Below, one piece after another: positions 1-13,229 of a stretch of DNA of 64,000 nucleotides. This DNA is from Cannabis sativa. Lineage: Eukaryota > Streptophyta > Magnoliopsida > Rosales > Cannabaceae. Both the position numbers and the translations under genes were made by a program. Positions within the stretch are counted from its first letter, which is position 1. Each line of letters opens with the position of its first letter. Where the stretch lies: positions 17,140,160 to 17,204,159 of the forward strand of contig NC_083601.1 in assembly GCF_029168945.1 (NCBI RefSeq), in the 5' to 3' direction. The notes beneath the pieces are model-generated. The model was not told where the DNA came from, did not search any database, and saw only the letters and a program-made list of their open reading frames with translations.

Positions 1-134
1 ATATACGCTGTGTGTATTCCTTATTAATACTACATAACAAGCTAGAATCGATGTGTTTATCTGCATGTCTATTTTTATTTTTATAGACTACATTAGCGAG
101 AACTTGATTCTACAATATCTATTGGCTGAATTAC

Positions 135-3100
135 CTGATGGTTTGGACAGGGAAGGCAGCAAAACACGGGGAGCTGGCCCTAATTCAGAACCTTTGTCTC
201 TATGTTTGAAAAGAAAAATCCAAGCAGCAACGGAGCACGAAACCAAAATTAGGAAGGCTGATAGAACAATAATAGCAATGATGCCACCACTAAGCACCTT
301 TTTATGTTGCCTTTTTGGCAAATCAACCCCAAGAGGCTTTATTGTTCTCGCATTATTGTCAGAGCCAGCATACGGCCCATCATCTATCATACCAACATCG
401 GAAGGTGGCGAGGCAGGTAAACCTACAAATGAATGGTTCTTGTGTAAGATAAAAATTACCAACAAGAGGATAAGTGGAGGGATCAGCAATTTAAAGTGTT
501 AAAGAAAACCTGGATACCGCACATATAGCACTTCATAGTCACCAAAGTAGGTTGATTGGATGGTAACTTGCTTGTTCCAAAATCGTTGATACGTTAAAAA
601 AGCAGTAGTGTTATCAAACCTTTCTCCCATTGGTACCAAATCAACAAGGACTACTGTCTTCTCTGGTTGTTGGTTAGCGGCATTTGCTCCAATAATGCGT
701 ACCTGACTTTGTTTTACGAAAACACTGCTAGAAATTTCCTGGGCGAGCTCTGAGACCAATGGGAAGAAAGTATATAAAGCAACACTAAGGCGCAATCCAA
801 CTTGAATGGGCAAAACACAGCCACAAGGTGATCCAGGAGGAGTATTTGTAAAGGGCTCTGTACAAATCATTGTTGAACAATCTGCAACAAAGAGAAGACT
901 AAACGTCAAATTTCAGTAGATTAAAGCTGTGGAACCATGATTAAAAAACGCAAGCAAGAAACTTTCTAGCTTTTACATACCTTCATTAGGAGGTGGAGGA
1001 GGAAACACAAGTGAAACCTTTGGTGGCGGTAAACGTGAAACCTTTGGTGGTGGTGCAAGTGAAACCTTTGGACTTTCTGATGGAGGCTTAGATGGAAACA
1101 ATTCTGTGAGAAGAAAAGGGCACATGTATGTATGTATAAGTGAAAAAGAGAATCATTTGTTGAGCTGTTGATATAAATGAAATATATAGTGAGTGATTCC
1201 AAAACAACATTTTGAGAAAACAAAAGAGATACAACATGGCCTTCTTACTATTGGTGTTGCCCGATGCAGCTTTCTGGGATGGAGCAGGTGCAGGTGGAAT
1301 ATAGCTCAATGGTGGAGGGAAACGAGTATCAGATGGTGAACCTGAAAAACCTGCCACAGGAAGGTGTTAGAATTGGGACTCCACGTTTAGGCCATTGCAT
1401 TAAAAACAGATTAAATAACACCCAACTAAGGGGAGAGTAGGATAAAAGGAATTATATATTTCTTAAATATGTTTTCTCTCAAGATGGGTGAGTGGGCTGT
1501 GCATGGAGAAGAAAATAATTTAGGAAATGTATGAACTCACCATGTTGTATAGGAGGAGGAGAAACAGGATATGATGATGCTGGAGCAAGATTGGTGATTT
1601 TGTTCCTTGAATGATGATGCTCATAAAATGGGGCTGAAGGTGATGAGACAGGAGTATCTCCTTTATTAGGAGGATTGGGATGCCATGTAGATGGTGCAGG
1701 AGCAACATAAGAATGTCGCACAGATTTGTGTTTTGAAGGACCTACAATTAATGTGAGCAGTGGTAAAGCAACTTTCATAACATCATTTCAAGTTGGACAG
1801 TTTACAAAACAGCAAAAACTGAGGTTTCAGTATACCGTTAGCTGTGATATGGTCCACAGGTGGTACTGCCTTAGGCTTTTCAAATAAAGGCGCAGAAGCA
1901 GGAATTCCCTTCTTTTTCCATTCAATGCTCCTGGGAGGAGATGAAGCAGGAGAGACTTCATGGTCTGCAATCACAAGGGAAATAATGTTAGATAGTAGCT
2001 ATATTATAGAGAAGTAATGAATCAACGTGCCCTTTAAGAAAATGGAGTAGTCGTTCAATTTGATGGCATCCACGAATTTACTTGTCCTACCCACAGAAAG
2101 AACTATTTACCATAACTATTCCACAATAACCATATGTCTTCTATTAAAGCCCAGATATGTATTGCTGGACCACATCTCAATACATAAAAAATGTAAGGTC
2201 TTTCACATTTGTGAGTTTCCTTCAGTCGTGGGTTCTCACCTCAATGCAGAAGATAGAGGTATATAAACCGAAGATGGTTCTGAGGAACAACCACAATCTA
2301 ACAGCAAACATTCTTAACCATTTTGACTGGCATGTGGGATATGAACTTAAAACCATGTTTCTTTTGAGCAAAAAACTAAAGTTACCAGGAATAACAGTAG
2401 ATGGAGATCCTCTAGGTGTAGCTGGATGGATGAAAGGTGAACTCTGTGGCACTTGACTTGTTGGAGATACTGCTGGAACTGCGTGATTGGTGACTGCAAG
2501 AAAACAAGAATCAATATTGTCAAGTAAAATGGTGATGTTTGCCTTTATTTTAAAATATTATATGAATTAAGAAGCACAAGTGACCCACTGATCTTGTCCA
2601 AGTTTTTCTTAATGATGTACTCGCAGGAAAGAGAATTAATCTACTTGTCATTTAGTATGTCAAAGAGAAAATCCAGTAATCATGTACCTGGAGTAGTAGA
2701 AGACATAGGACCCTTATTATCAGTGGAATTTCTTCGGGTGTTATTTACTGGCGAAGTTGCAGGTATACTTGGCTGGAAAGCTGGAGAAACATGTGGTATA
2801 TTTATTGGCGAAGTTGCAGGTATACTTGGCTGGAAAGCTGGAGAAACATGTGGTATATTCATTGAAGGAGTTGCAACTGGAACTGGAACAACGAAAGCAG
2901 CCATTCAAAATAATTGTTCAGCTGAAAAATACACTAGATTAAAAAAACATAAAAACTATGTGCACCCCGTACACCCCTAAATTCCAAATAGATCATCTAC
3001 CTGGAGCAACTGGCAGTGAAATAGGAGCCTCAATCACCGGTTTCTTTCTTTGAGAAGCAGTTGGTGGAACAGTGGGTGCATGACCTTGAGAAAGTGGTGG

Positions 3101-4326
3101 AGGAGTTAACATTACTGGTACTGAGACAGGAGGCTTCGTAACTGGTGCTTTTTCTTGAGGAGTTGTTGGTGGAGTGGCTGGTGCATGTATTTGATCAACG
3201 GGAGGTAGAGGATTTGCATTAGATGGCGGCAGTGCTTTTGTAAAACTAGGTGGCAGAGATGGTTCGAGCCTATTGATTGTTTGGGGCGCTGGGGTAGAGG
3301 CCACCTTCTGAGTTGCATTAGATGGTGGCAGCGCTTTTGTAACACTAGGTGGCATTGATGGTTCGAGCCCCTTGATTTGGGATGCTGGGGTAGAGGGAAG
3401 AGGCGGCAGTGCAACTTCAGGATGTGAAGGTGATTCTGAATTATCATACCGAGAAATTAATCAGATGAGCCCATCTTGAATTAGAATTTCAGTCTAAAAA
3501 GATCATAATAGTTACCAATGGGCTGCGATTCTGAACTTGGTGCATTGTCTTTTGATGTGCCATGAGGCACAGGACCTAATGTTCTTACCCCAGAATAGAT
3601 TGCAGGTGATGGGGATATAGTAATTCCTGAAAGAAAAAGAAAGCTCATCAAACCAAAGATATGAGAAGAAGAGAAAAAAAAATCACAGAAATGCATTAGT
3701 ATCATTCTTCTGAAACCAATTCAAACAAACAATAAACTCAATACTGATCCAAAGACAGAAATTTACTCAGCTTAATAATAAATTCAATCAAGATAAAGCC
3801 AGGTCTAGAAAATGGAATGATAGATTCATATTTACCGTTCTTGAGCTAATAAGTGTGCTCCGACAGTAGGCTTATGAAATAATCTTAACTATTTATTGGT
3901 TCGGACAGTACAGTAAAGCTATATGTTTTAGTTGTAAAAGCTAAGTCATGCAAATTTGGGTAAACCCATTCATTCTAAGATAGCAATATGTACAGATCGA
4001 AAAAGATTCCAAGGTAACAGCATCAATGGCAGATGTAAAAACATTCCAGATTAGTGCTCAATAGATAGATAGTACTAAAAACACGAAAATCCAAAGATAC
4101 AGATCACAATGTTGCTAAATCTCAAAACTTTCTCAAATTCATAGAAATTTGACAAAAAAGTGATCAACATTTGAAAAACCAAAATTAACTCAAGAGTCAA
4201 ACCAAGAAATGAACATATTTAGATTAAGGAAAGAGAGAGTTTACCTGTGGATCCTTGTAGAAGCAGAGAAAAGCAAATGAAGCTGAGAATAACCAGCTGG
4301 AGCATGGGTGGCATTACCATTCTCAT
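135..4326 (-). CDS. ALE2-type receptor-like kinase, N-terminal and transmembrane part (partial, 11 exons)
   Basis: Exons read on the minus strand: 4326-4245, 3626-3516, 3435-3001, 2882-2688, 2493-2386, 1964-1836, 1741-1541, 1341-1249, 1103-981, 881-510, 422-135, all with GT/AG ends. The first exon gives a hydrophobic signal peptide starting MRMVMPPMLQ. Exons 2-9 encode a long proline/serine-rich wall-facing region. Exon 10 carries the family's cysteine-containing block (CSTMICTEP, TPPGSPCGC, LYTFFPLVSELAQEI, DLVPMGERFDNTTAF, DYEVLYVRYPG). Exon 11 has GMIDDGPYAGS, IKPLGV, then a membrane span (about residues GGIIAIIVLSAFLILVSCSV) and a basic stop-transfer FKHRD. About 712 residues are present; the Ser/Thr kinase exons must lie beyond base 1. 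This matches the long ALE2-like subfamily (AT5G56890 type, about 1,100 residues) rather than the shorter ALE2 itself. Family role: epidermal/cuticle and surface signalling. Exon boundaries are my own splice calls. Confidence 0.88.
2750..2863 (-). repeat. 57-bp tandem duplication inside exon 4 of the ALE2-like gene
   Basis: Two nearly identical 57-bp units, 2750-2806 and 2807-2863, encode a repeated 19-residue stretch containing NIPHVSPAFQPSIPATSP. The length keeps the frame open. Exon 3 shows a second, more diverged internal repeat of the form LEPSxPPSxTKALPPSNA at about 3210-3370. Both enlarge the proline-rich ectodomain. Confidence 0.9.
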
Positions 4327-5794
4327 CCCATACAGCGCCAAATCTCACAAACAGTCTCTAACTTTTCTCACACAAGGCGTTCCTCGATGAAGAAGAAATT
4401 AAAATAGAAAGGCAATAAAGAAATGAATAAATTAATATTGGAGGGGAAAGCTTATAACTTGAAGCAATAACAAAAGGGACGTTAGATTGAACAAGGGCCA
4501 CAAATAGTGAGAGCTAAGTAATGAGTAGGCAGTTTAACAAAAAACCCAGAACTGGGTTTGGTGAGAGAACCCAAAACCACTAAAACAATCTGTGTCTGAT
4601 GATAACTCAAGCTCTGAGATATGCAGAGGAGCCATGAAATCATCATCCCCATGAAGAAAACAACTGTTTCCACTGACATGTGGAATTCAACACGACCAGA
4701 ACAAACTAACCCAGAAAATAAAAATTGAAAACCAAAACCATATTATTATATAAAATATATTTATATATAAATTAAATTATACTCTGTATTACTATTGACA
4801 CAACACACTCACAGTACCAAGGAAAAGAGAGGTAGAGAGAGAAAAAGAGAGATTCTTGGTATTAATTTAATGGAGAAGGTTGGATTAGAGTGATGTGTAA
4901 CCAAACTCTTTTTTTTTTTTTTTTATAAGTTTACTTGGAAGTTGAAATTCATGGCTAATAATAAGTTATGATTCTGGTTTTAATGGGGACACTTTGGTTG
5001 ACTCAATTTTTCAGTTTTCTTTTTATCTCTTTCTTTTTTGTTGTTTTCAATACTCAGTTTTTTCTGTTGGCTCAAATGCTGTCCATTGAAGATGCTGACC
5101 ACCAAAATGTGACGTGGCATGTTGTTGGGATATCTATATTTTCTCACCTTGACACACATTTTTTTTTATTTATTTATTTAGATTGGTTTACTTGGGAGAA
5201 TTTTCTCTAATTAAATTTAATGTAATTTGAAATAATTATTTAATTTGACATCTTATTTAATTTTATTATTTTTTATAAATAGACTCTCCATAAGAGGTGG
5301 AAATTGGGGAATTACCTGTTTTTTTTTTTCTAATTTACGATTTGATTTTCTAAGATTGTTGTATCGCTAGTTGTAATAAGAGTTTCTATACGATTTTTTG
5401 TTGCAATTTAAGTTGTAGCGCTAGTTACAATACGAGTTTCTATATAGAATTCCGTAAAAATATATATAAAAAAATATATTTATAAGTGAAAATAAAAAAA
5501 GCCTGTAAAAATTTAAGCATGACAACTCTATAATCAAAGTTGACAACTTTGAAATGGGAGCTAAATAAGAGTTCCAATTCCACTTTATAATTTTAATAGT
5601 TTTGAGTGTGATTATATTTTTTTTAAACACTGTAATATTATTCTTTTTTGAAAGTGTACTATTATTGTTTTTTTTAAAATAAAATTAATCTTTCATTTAT
5701 AATTAGTTATACATTTATAAATTTGTATTAAAAAATTTAATAATTACATCTTAATATATATATAATTTATAAATTTATTTTAAATTATAATAGA
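4327..5794. other. Upstream region of the ALE2-like gene, no further gene seen
   Basis: This is the 5' side of the minus-strand receptor kinase gene. On the minus strand 4810-4860 is a CT-rich tract (CTCTCTTTTTCTCTCTC type) of the kind common in plant leaders and core promoters, and 4740-4790 is TATA-rich. I cannot fix a transcription start. A diverged direct repeat containing CGCTAGTT is seen at 5351-5445. No open frame here has recognisable protein character. Confidence 0.5.
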
Positions 5795-6023
5795 CAGGGA
5801 CGGACCCATTAAGAGTGATGTGGGGGCTATAGCCCCCACGAACAAAAGTATTGCATTTTAAAAAATTAAATGTAAATTTTTTAATTTAATAATTATAAGC
5901 CAAAATAGTAGAAAAGCCCCCACTAAATTAGATAAATTTAGTAAGAGTGATTATAATGTAGCTATAAATATTTTTTTATCATAAATAAGCCCCCACAAAG
6001 TAAAAATCTTGGGTCCGTCACTG
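5795..6023. mobile_element. 229-bp hAT-type MITE with 8-bp target duplication
   Basis: Terminal inverted repeats read CAGGGACGGACCCA at the left and TGGGTCCGTCACTG at the right (one mismatch), and the element is flanked by a perfect 8-bp duplication ATAATAGA at 5787-5794 and 6024-6031. The ends and the 8-bp duplication are the hallmarks of hAT elements. Inside, GGGGGCTATAGCCCCCAC near the left end is itself palindromic, and GCCCCCAC recurs near 5915 and 5990. No coding capacity, so it is non-autonomous. Confidence 0.92.
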
Positions 6024-6031
6024 ATAATAGA

Positions 6032-9000
6032 TATTAGAATATTTTATACTTGGTAAGCTAAATATTTGATTTGTTTCTTCAAAAAATAAAATATATAATT
6101 AATTATTTGATATTTAATTTAAAATATTTTAATTATGATCCTATTTTGATTTATTAAATATTTTATTACTTAATTTTATTTTTTGAATTAATTGTCAAAA
6201 TATTCTAATAATTAATATATCAAAGATATTGATAAAGTATCTCACATATAAAGTATCGGTCTCAAGCTCACTACTTATTTTTGTGAATAACAGTAAATTC
6301 ATAAAAAGTTAGAGGAAATTTAGAAGAATGAAGCATATTTCAATCATTTGTTCATAATGCATATATATTTTATTTATTTCGCATTTCATAATTATTCATA
6401 TGCTTCATGTTTTACATCTAAAGTTCTAATAATACATATATATATATATATAAATATTATATACTCGGTCAACTACAATTTTATTATAATAAAGTACTAA
6501 GGATAATATATTGTTATTTTTGTAACATTGGACACTTTTTGGTGTTTTTTTTTAGTGTATCACTATATTGTTATAATCTATACATCTCAATTAGAATTTA
6601 ATTTCAATTTTTGTACCAAATATCTATTCTATATAAAGTATGTTTATATAACAGAATTATTGGTTTATAAAAAATTTATGGGTAACTTTTTATTTATATT
6701 AAAAATAAAATAGTTTATTATTAAAAATAAAATGATTTATGAGAAATTTATGGGTCACTTTTTATTTATATATAATAAAATAAAAATAAAATAAATCCCA
6801 TTAAATCAAAAAAAAAAAAAAATAGGGTTCCAGATTTTCTTTAATTACCGTATTTCTAACCCTATTTGATTATTTATGCCTCTTTTATAAACCCTATTTG
6901 ATTAAAGTCAAGATTATAAGATTAATTCAAATTATTTAATTAAATAGGGTTTATATATTGAATTATTTTTAATTAATGGGATTAATCAATATATGAATAA
7001 TAATTTGAATTATTCTTCTAATCTTAACTTTTTAATTCAATTAATAATTATTTGTCACGTAATTATTAAGTATTTTCCCTTTCATTTTCCTTTTGTTGAT
7101 GATGTTAATTTATTCATATTTTGATTTCTACAATTTTTGTGTTCAGACCATTAAGGTAGTGTTCTACTAGGGAATCTAACGAGTTTCGCCCCTTCGCTAA
7201 TGATCTCTAAGAGTTCAAATTCCAGTATTGTATAAATCTTTAATTTGCTCTATTTCTTATATTAACTGAAATTTTGCTACTTTTTTTTTTTAAAAAAAAA
7301 AATTACAACTTTATTTTATTGTTTATATCTTATTAGGGACATTCATGGAAATTTAGGTCTCTTTGAAATATACAATTACTGAGCATTACTTTTTGATCAT
7401 AGTGTGTTTTTCATGGTTGAAAACCTCAATAATCTCTATCATTTGATATCAAATAAAATAAAATTATCATGATGTATACATTATGGTTATTTAATGAGTA
7501 ATTAGTGTGTTGAAATTGTCAAGCTGATATTTAGAATCGTTTATAATTGAATTGTTTCTTTGTCAAAATTAATATTAAGTATATTTATATTGTTATAGGT
7601 TTATCTATTTTCTCTTAGATCAATCATGCTCATATAGCAAAAAAATCATACTCATATAGACATGTTATTTTCATTTTGTAATTTGATCTTTTTAGTCATT
7701 ATTTAGTTCACTTAAACCTTTTTCGATTATGGTAACCGAAGTTTTGTTTCTTTTAGGTACTCTATTACAAAGATCTGTATTACATGTATTATTTAGTTTT
7801 GACTATGATGAGGTAGATTTCTTTATTGGGAAACATATAGCGTGACAAATTATTGTTCATATATTGAATAATTATTTTTGATTAATGGGATTCATATATA
7901 TAACTGTGTATATTAAATTCTTTATTCAAATAATTATTTTTTATTTTTACGTGATTATTTATTGTTCATATATCTAGAACCCTATTTGATTAAAGTTAAG
8001 ATATTATAAGATTAATCAATTTGTGATTTCTTCCTATACACATAATAATAATCTCACCTAATAACTAATAATATTTTTTCTTTAATTTTTAATTAATGAT
8101 TATAAATATCAACCATTAGATATTTGATCCAATGGTCAATAATAAAATACACATACATGGGTAATACCCATTAAAAACATAGCCACATATATATATATAT
8201 ATATTTATATTCTCAAATAGGTTTTATTGAAATAAGAATCACATATACTTTTCTACTTTACATCCAAAAACATATTTTTATGTTTTAAAATATTATGTAA
8301 TTATTTAATAATATAATTACTAACTTAATAACTACACAAAACACAAATTAGCAATAATAAAATCACATTCAAACATGCCCTAAATAACATAATGTATATA
8401 AATATTTAATTGTGAAGAAAGAAGAAACTATATTCTAATGGATAGTTTAGCTATCAGCATCTTAATTTGATGGAAGTGTTATTTATTATTTGATTGATGA
8501 TTCAAGTCAAAGTTATGTATAAGATATATAATATAAGAAAAACAACAAAATTTTTTTATTATTTATTTTAGAAAATGAATCAATTTATTAATGGCTATAT
8601 GATTTATAAATCACTATTTCAGAGTTTTTTTTTTTTTTTTGAAATTTGACTAAATTATTTTTAAAAACTATTATTTGCCAAGTTATTGCTCAATTAATTT
8701 TACAGGTAATTGCATTTATATATAAGCTCCACTAATTCGTCCGTTTTTATTATATTATTTATTATTAGTTTTAAAATAAAATAATGAAATTTAGGCAATT
8801 TGAAGATATTGGGTCCATACCTTAATGAAAGTGGACCTGGCCTCACTCACTGTGCTTTTACACTTTTTTATTACAGAAATTTGTTTTCGGTTGAGTTGAG
8901 CCATGCCTTATATTGTTCATTAATTTTTATTTTTATTTTAAACGTGACTTAAATAAATATATAAGATGTGTGATCGGTATAGTGTACACTTGTAATAATT

Positions 9001-9377
9001 GAAAATCCTTTCTAAATTATTCTACAAAATAACAAATAAGAAAAAATCTTCTTCATTGTGAAATATCTCATTCTAATACTACTAATAATTATAATTTATT
9101 GAAAGAGAATCTTTTTCAACTGGAAGGGCATACACTCAGATACACAGATCATGCTAGAATTGTCAAATATATGAATGTAATAGAGTTTAACAGCTCATAA
9201 ACATGCATTGTTAGAAGGGTTTTTTTTGGCACCCTCCTCCAAAAATCTTGTTTAATTTTCTATCTTAATAAAGAAAAACAACAACAAGTCTAATTGTGCT
9301 AAATTTAATTGTTTAGCACTTTATATATGCAAAATTTATGTCAAGGCCCCAAATAATTACTCTTACCTTTTATTTAA
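6032..9377. other. AT-rich intergenic sequence
   Basis: Very AT-rich DNA with TA-dinucleotide runs (about 6436-6452 and 8190-8205) and short homopolymers. A phrase around AACCCTATTTGATTAAAG recurs at about 6890-6980 and 7975-8015, next to ATTAATGGGATT phrases near 6970 and 7880, so an old duplicated repeat lies here. I see no gene, RNA gene or bounded element. Confidence 0.6.
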
Positions 9378-9776
9378 TGCTAATTAGTAATTTTTCCCCT
9401 TGAACTTTGTCATGTATTAAATCGTGTCCCCTGAACTTTTTTAGGCGTTAAAAATTCCCCCTGAGCTATTGAGATTGTTAAATTTAAGGACTTTTATCTA
9501 ATTTTAGTAAAAAAAATTTAACATGGATAAAAGTTCAAGGGGCATGATTTAGTACATATCAAAGTTTGAGGGGCATGATTTGGTAGATATCAAAGCCTGG
9601 GGAGCATGGTTTAGTACATAAACAATCACTGAAACAGTAAAATTGAATGAAATTAGACAAAAGTCCTTAAATTTAACAATCTCAATAGTTCAGAGGGAAT
9701 TTTTAACGGCAAAAAAAGTTCAGGGGGCACGATTTACTACATGTCAAAGTTCAAGGGAAAAAATTACTAATTAGCC
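9378..9776. mobile_element. Mutator-type MITE with long inverted repeats and 9-bp target duplication
   Basis: The two halves are inverted copies over roughly 130 bp each. The left arm starts TGCTAATTAGTAATTTTTCC and the right arm ends with its complement. The element is bounded by a perfect 9-bp duplication TTTATTTAA at 9369-9377 and 9777-9785. Long arms plus a 9-bp duplication fit a non-autonomous Mutator-like element. No open frame inside. Confidence 0.85.
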
Positions 9777-9810
9777 TTTATTTAAAAAAGAAAAAGTTAA
9801 AAAATCATAT

Positions 9811-10205
9811 AGAGTGATTCTACAATGCACTCCCTTAAAATGGATGTATTGATGCACACTTTACTTGTTTCGCCATTTAGTTTTAGTTTAATTTTTTTCT
9901 TTATATTTATGTATATTATAGCTATTTAAGATATTCTATAATAATTTAAAAAATTCAAAATAATTTATAATATGAAAAATAATGTTTAAATAGTTTATTT
10001 TACACGTGTGTAAAATAAAATAGTTACGCGTGCAATATACTGTTTGAATGCAGTTTTCAGCATGTTAAACTTTTTCAAATTATTTTGCAAGATACTTTAA
10101 ATAATTATAATTTAATGATCATGAAAAAAAATTTAACTAAAAAATTAAGATACTAAAAATAAATAAATAGAGATGAACCGTATAAGTAAGTTACAGAATT
10201 TTCCA
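9811..10205. mobile_element. Fold-back MITE, copy A
   Basis: The sequence is a long imperfect palindrome. The arm beginning AGTGATTCTACAATGCAC and the complement of the arm ending near 10200 match through most of the interior. The centre contains TTTTACACGTGTGTAAAATA. It shares arms and centre with the element at 10884-11303. Ends are approximate and I could not define a target duplication. Confidence 0.65.
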
Positions 10206-10883
10206 ATCATATATGTATCCCATTGGATCCTATCATAAAGATAATAAAAAGTAAACCATTGATTAAATTAAAACCTCACTATTTAATCTTTTTTGGAATA
10301 CCATAATGCTAAATAGCCATATATCCTATATGGAAAGTAGGGACAGTAAAGTAATTATATTTTATAATAATAATAAACTAATGATCAGAATAAAATTATA
10401 ATAATAATAATAATAATGAAAAGTTTTTATATCATTGCTGAGGACAAGTTGTTTTACTAGAAATAAATATAAAATAGGAGAGTTATATGATATAATAGAT
10501 TAGTTTGGAGGTTTCCAATTGGATCAATAACCCTAAAAGCAGACACAAACAAATGGGTTAGCTCCTACCGACCCAAAGTTATGCTGTGCTGTCTTTTGGA
10601 TTTTGTAGGGCACTCTCGTGACGCACTGCCCAGGATAATAATGTGGTCATGCCACACCACACCCTTGTAAATTTCATGTCAATAAATAAATAAATCATTA
10701 ATCACATCAAAACTTTACTCATTTCAAAGTTCGGTTCACATAAACAAAATGGTAATATGTGTATGGTTATTGAGATTCCAATCATATCATAATCCTATCC
10801 TTTGCAAAGGATATAACAAGGGTTTTTTTTTGAAAGCAATATATAACAAGGGTTAATACATATTAAAAAAAGTAAAAATTTAT
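10206..10883. other. AT-rich spacer between two fold-back MITEs
   Basis: No gene seen. 10550-10680 is less AT-rich and contains GGGCACTCTCGTGACGCACT, but no open frame or RNA structure that I recognise. Confidence 0.5.
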
Positions 10884-11303
10884 AGAATAATTCTATAATG
10901 CATTCTCTTAAAAAAATACACCGATACATCTTTCTTTGTTTTAGTATCTAAAATAATTTTTTAGGTAAATTTTTTCTTATGATCATGTAAATTATAGTTA
11001 TTTAAGACATTCTGCAAAATTTTAAGAAATTCAGAAAAATTTAACACGCTAAAAATTACATTCAAATAGTGTATTGTATGCGTAACTATTTTAGTTTACA
11101 CGCGTGTAAAATAGACTGCTTGAACATTGCTTTTTATATTGTAAATTATTCCGAATTTCTCAATTTTTTTGTAGGGTATCTTAAATAGCTATAATGTACA
11201 TGAATATGAAAAAAAAAAATTAGACTAATTTTTCTTTTTAGATTCCGAAACAAGTAGGGGTGCATCAATACATCTCTCTTAACGGTGTGGATTGTAAAAT
11301 CAC
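10884..11303. mobile_element. Fold-back MITE, copy B
   Basis: Left arm (TTCTATAATGCATTCTCTTA onward) and the complement of the right arm (ACAATCCACACCGTTAAGAG onward) run in parallel for about 200 bp. The centre holds TTTACACGCGTGTAAA. Same family as 9811-10205 and a more diverged relative at 54690-54985. Non-coding. Confidence 0.72.
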
Positions 11304-13229
11304 TATTTTTATTTTCTTAGCTTTTATATATAATTTTTGAAAAAAAAAACAGGGGAACTTCTAATGTTATCAAACTTTCTCTCTTTACTCTCCCTCTCTC
11401 ATGTATACTATACATATATATTGGATAAGTGTAATGATTCACTATTAAGATTTTTAGTACCACATATTATTTATTCATTTATTCATTATCTTCATTTTGG
11501 TTGTTTAAATATAAACAAACACTCTTCTAAGACATTATTATTGTTAGGTAATAAAACCAAACACAACCATTTTTTTGATTTTTTTTTATTTAGCGATAAC
11601 TATTATCCTCGTGATGATTGAACTATTTACAAGTATGGATCTATGAAGGAAAGGAATAATGTATGAACATCATTTCCTTGTGGGCCAAACAAGAATCCAG
11701 TCAGTTCTCTTATTTATAAGTTTTGATAACTAGGAACTTCATATATACACTAAAAAAAAAAAAAAAAAAAAAGGAACTTCATATATAGGACCTACATCAA
11801 CAACCATTTTTCATCTCACATGATTCTTTGTTTATTGGACCACTTGAGATCTAGAGAGTACCTATTATTTATCTATTTTTTTTTCCTTCCTATCTTTTCT
11901 ACATATAGAATGGTTGAAGCCCCATACAACATGGAATAAAAATTATCAACATAATAAAACTCCCTTTCAAAGCTTAAAAAAAAAATACCCATGTGATCTA
12001 TGGTTTCCTTGCCCAACACTCCTTCCTTCACACTTCTTTGCTTCCTGGCACTGTTGCTTGCTTTAAGGCCTAAATAAAATATAAACGCAGAACTTTTAAT
12101 AGTGACTGGCATCCCAATGTATGAGTTTCTTTACCAACTAAAACCTTTTATAGAGAGAGTATGGTTGGGAATTGGAGCCCTAAAAGATTTAGCTACTTTC
12201 TCTTTAATCAAATCAAAACCATGTGCAACATGCCATGCAACTAACTCTTTTACTCTTTACCCCACAATTCCAATCTACCTTTTGCTGTAATTTTGGTTAA
12301 TTATCTAATCACTTGTGTTGCTTTCGTTTTGCCCCTTTTTCAAGGCTGAAAAGATGCTCCTTCATAAATGGATATTCCTCCACGTGACTTCCATTCCATT
12401 GCCTCCTCCAATTCCAGCCTTGGCATAACTCACAAGGCAACTATCTTATAGTATAGGAAATCTCATTTACTATGAAATGGGCTACTACCCAGCTTGACTT
12501 TTGGCTCAGTCCTATTCCTTGTTGTGAGCCTACTAAAAATCCTGTCATTACAGCTCAATTTATATAATTTATATTAATGTAATACTAATAGTGTCACTCA
12601 CAGCTCTTCCAGGCTGAAATCACTTATTAACTTCATGAAAATGCCATATAATATAATACGTGGTACTCATTTCATTTATAGTACAAACACAACTTAATTT
12701 TGGATCCCGATTTTAACAAAACCATAGAGCCATATATAAAATTAAATATCACCAACTTCAAGAATGCAATAAAATTTTAGCTTGCTTTCTAATGGGGTGG
12801 CACCAAAATTACTACAACGCTCAGTATAATAAACTATTAGGATACATAGCTGAGTCAATGGCCTAGGACAATAATAGAAGCCACACCAAAAATGGGAAAC
12901 GGGGATTTGGGTTTGAATTAGTATTCATTGCGTTAGCTTTACTCTGCACCAATGGCCCAATCAACCTGGCGATGGGGCCTGTCCACCCAAAATTTGAATT
13001 TAAATCATGTTAAACAGAGACCAACCAAAAATGGCAGCCATCTAATTTAGTCAAGAAAAAATGGCTGCCATCTAAAAAACTAGTGCGTCTCTTCTCTTCT
13101 AGATCACATATACCTGCATTTTAACGTAATAACATCGTTATCACACACTAGAGCAACATGGAACACCAAATGGTAGAAAGACTGAATTGTTAACTAAAGA
13201 TTGCCAAAAACTAGATTTCCCGTTAGAAA
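11304..13229. other. Intergenic region downstream of the CCCH/CwfJ gene
   Basis: Mixed AT-rich sequence with an A22 run near 11751-11772. It includes the 3' flank of the minus-strand gene that ends at 13230. No convincing second gene: the short open frames at 11337-11621 and 11873-12290 lack recognisable motifs. Confidence 0.5.

Noticed and set aside
7140..7300. Possible SINE (GAGTTCAAATTCCAG resembles a box B, with a T/A run after it)
   Set aside because: No convincing box A at the right distance and no target duplication.
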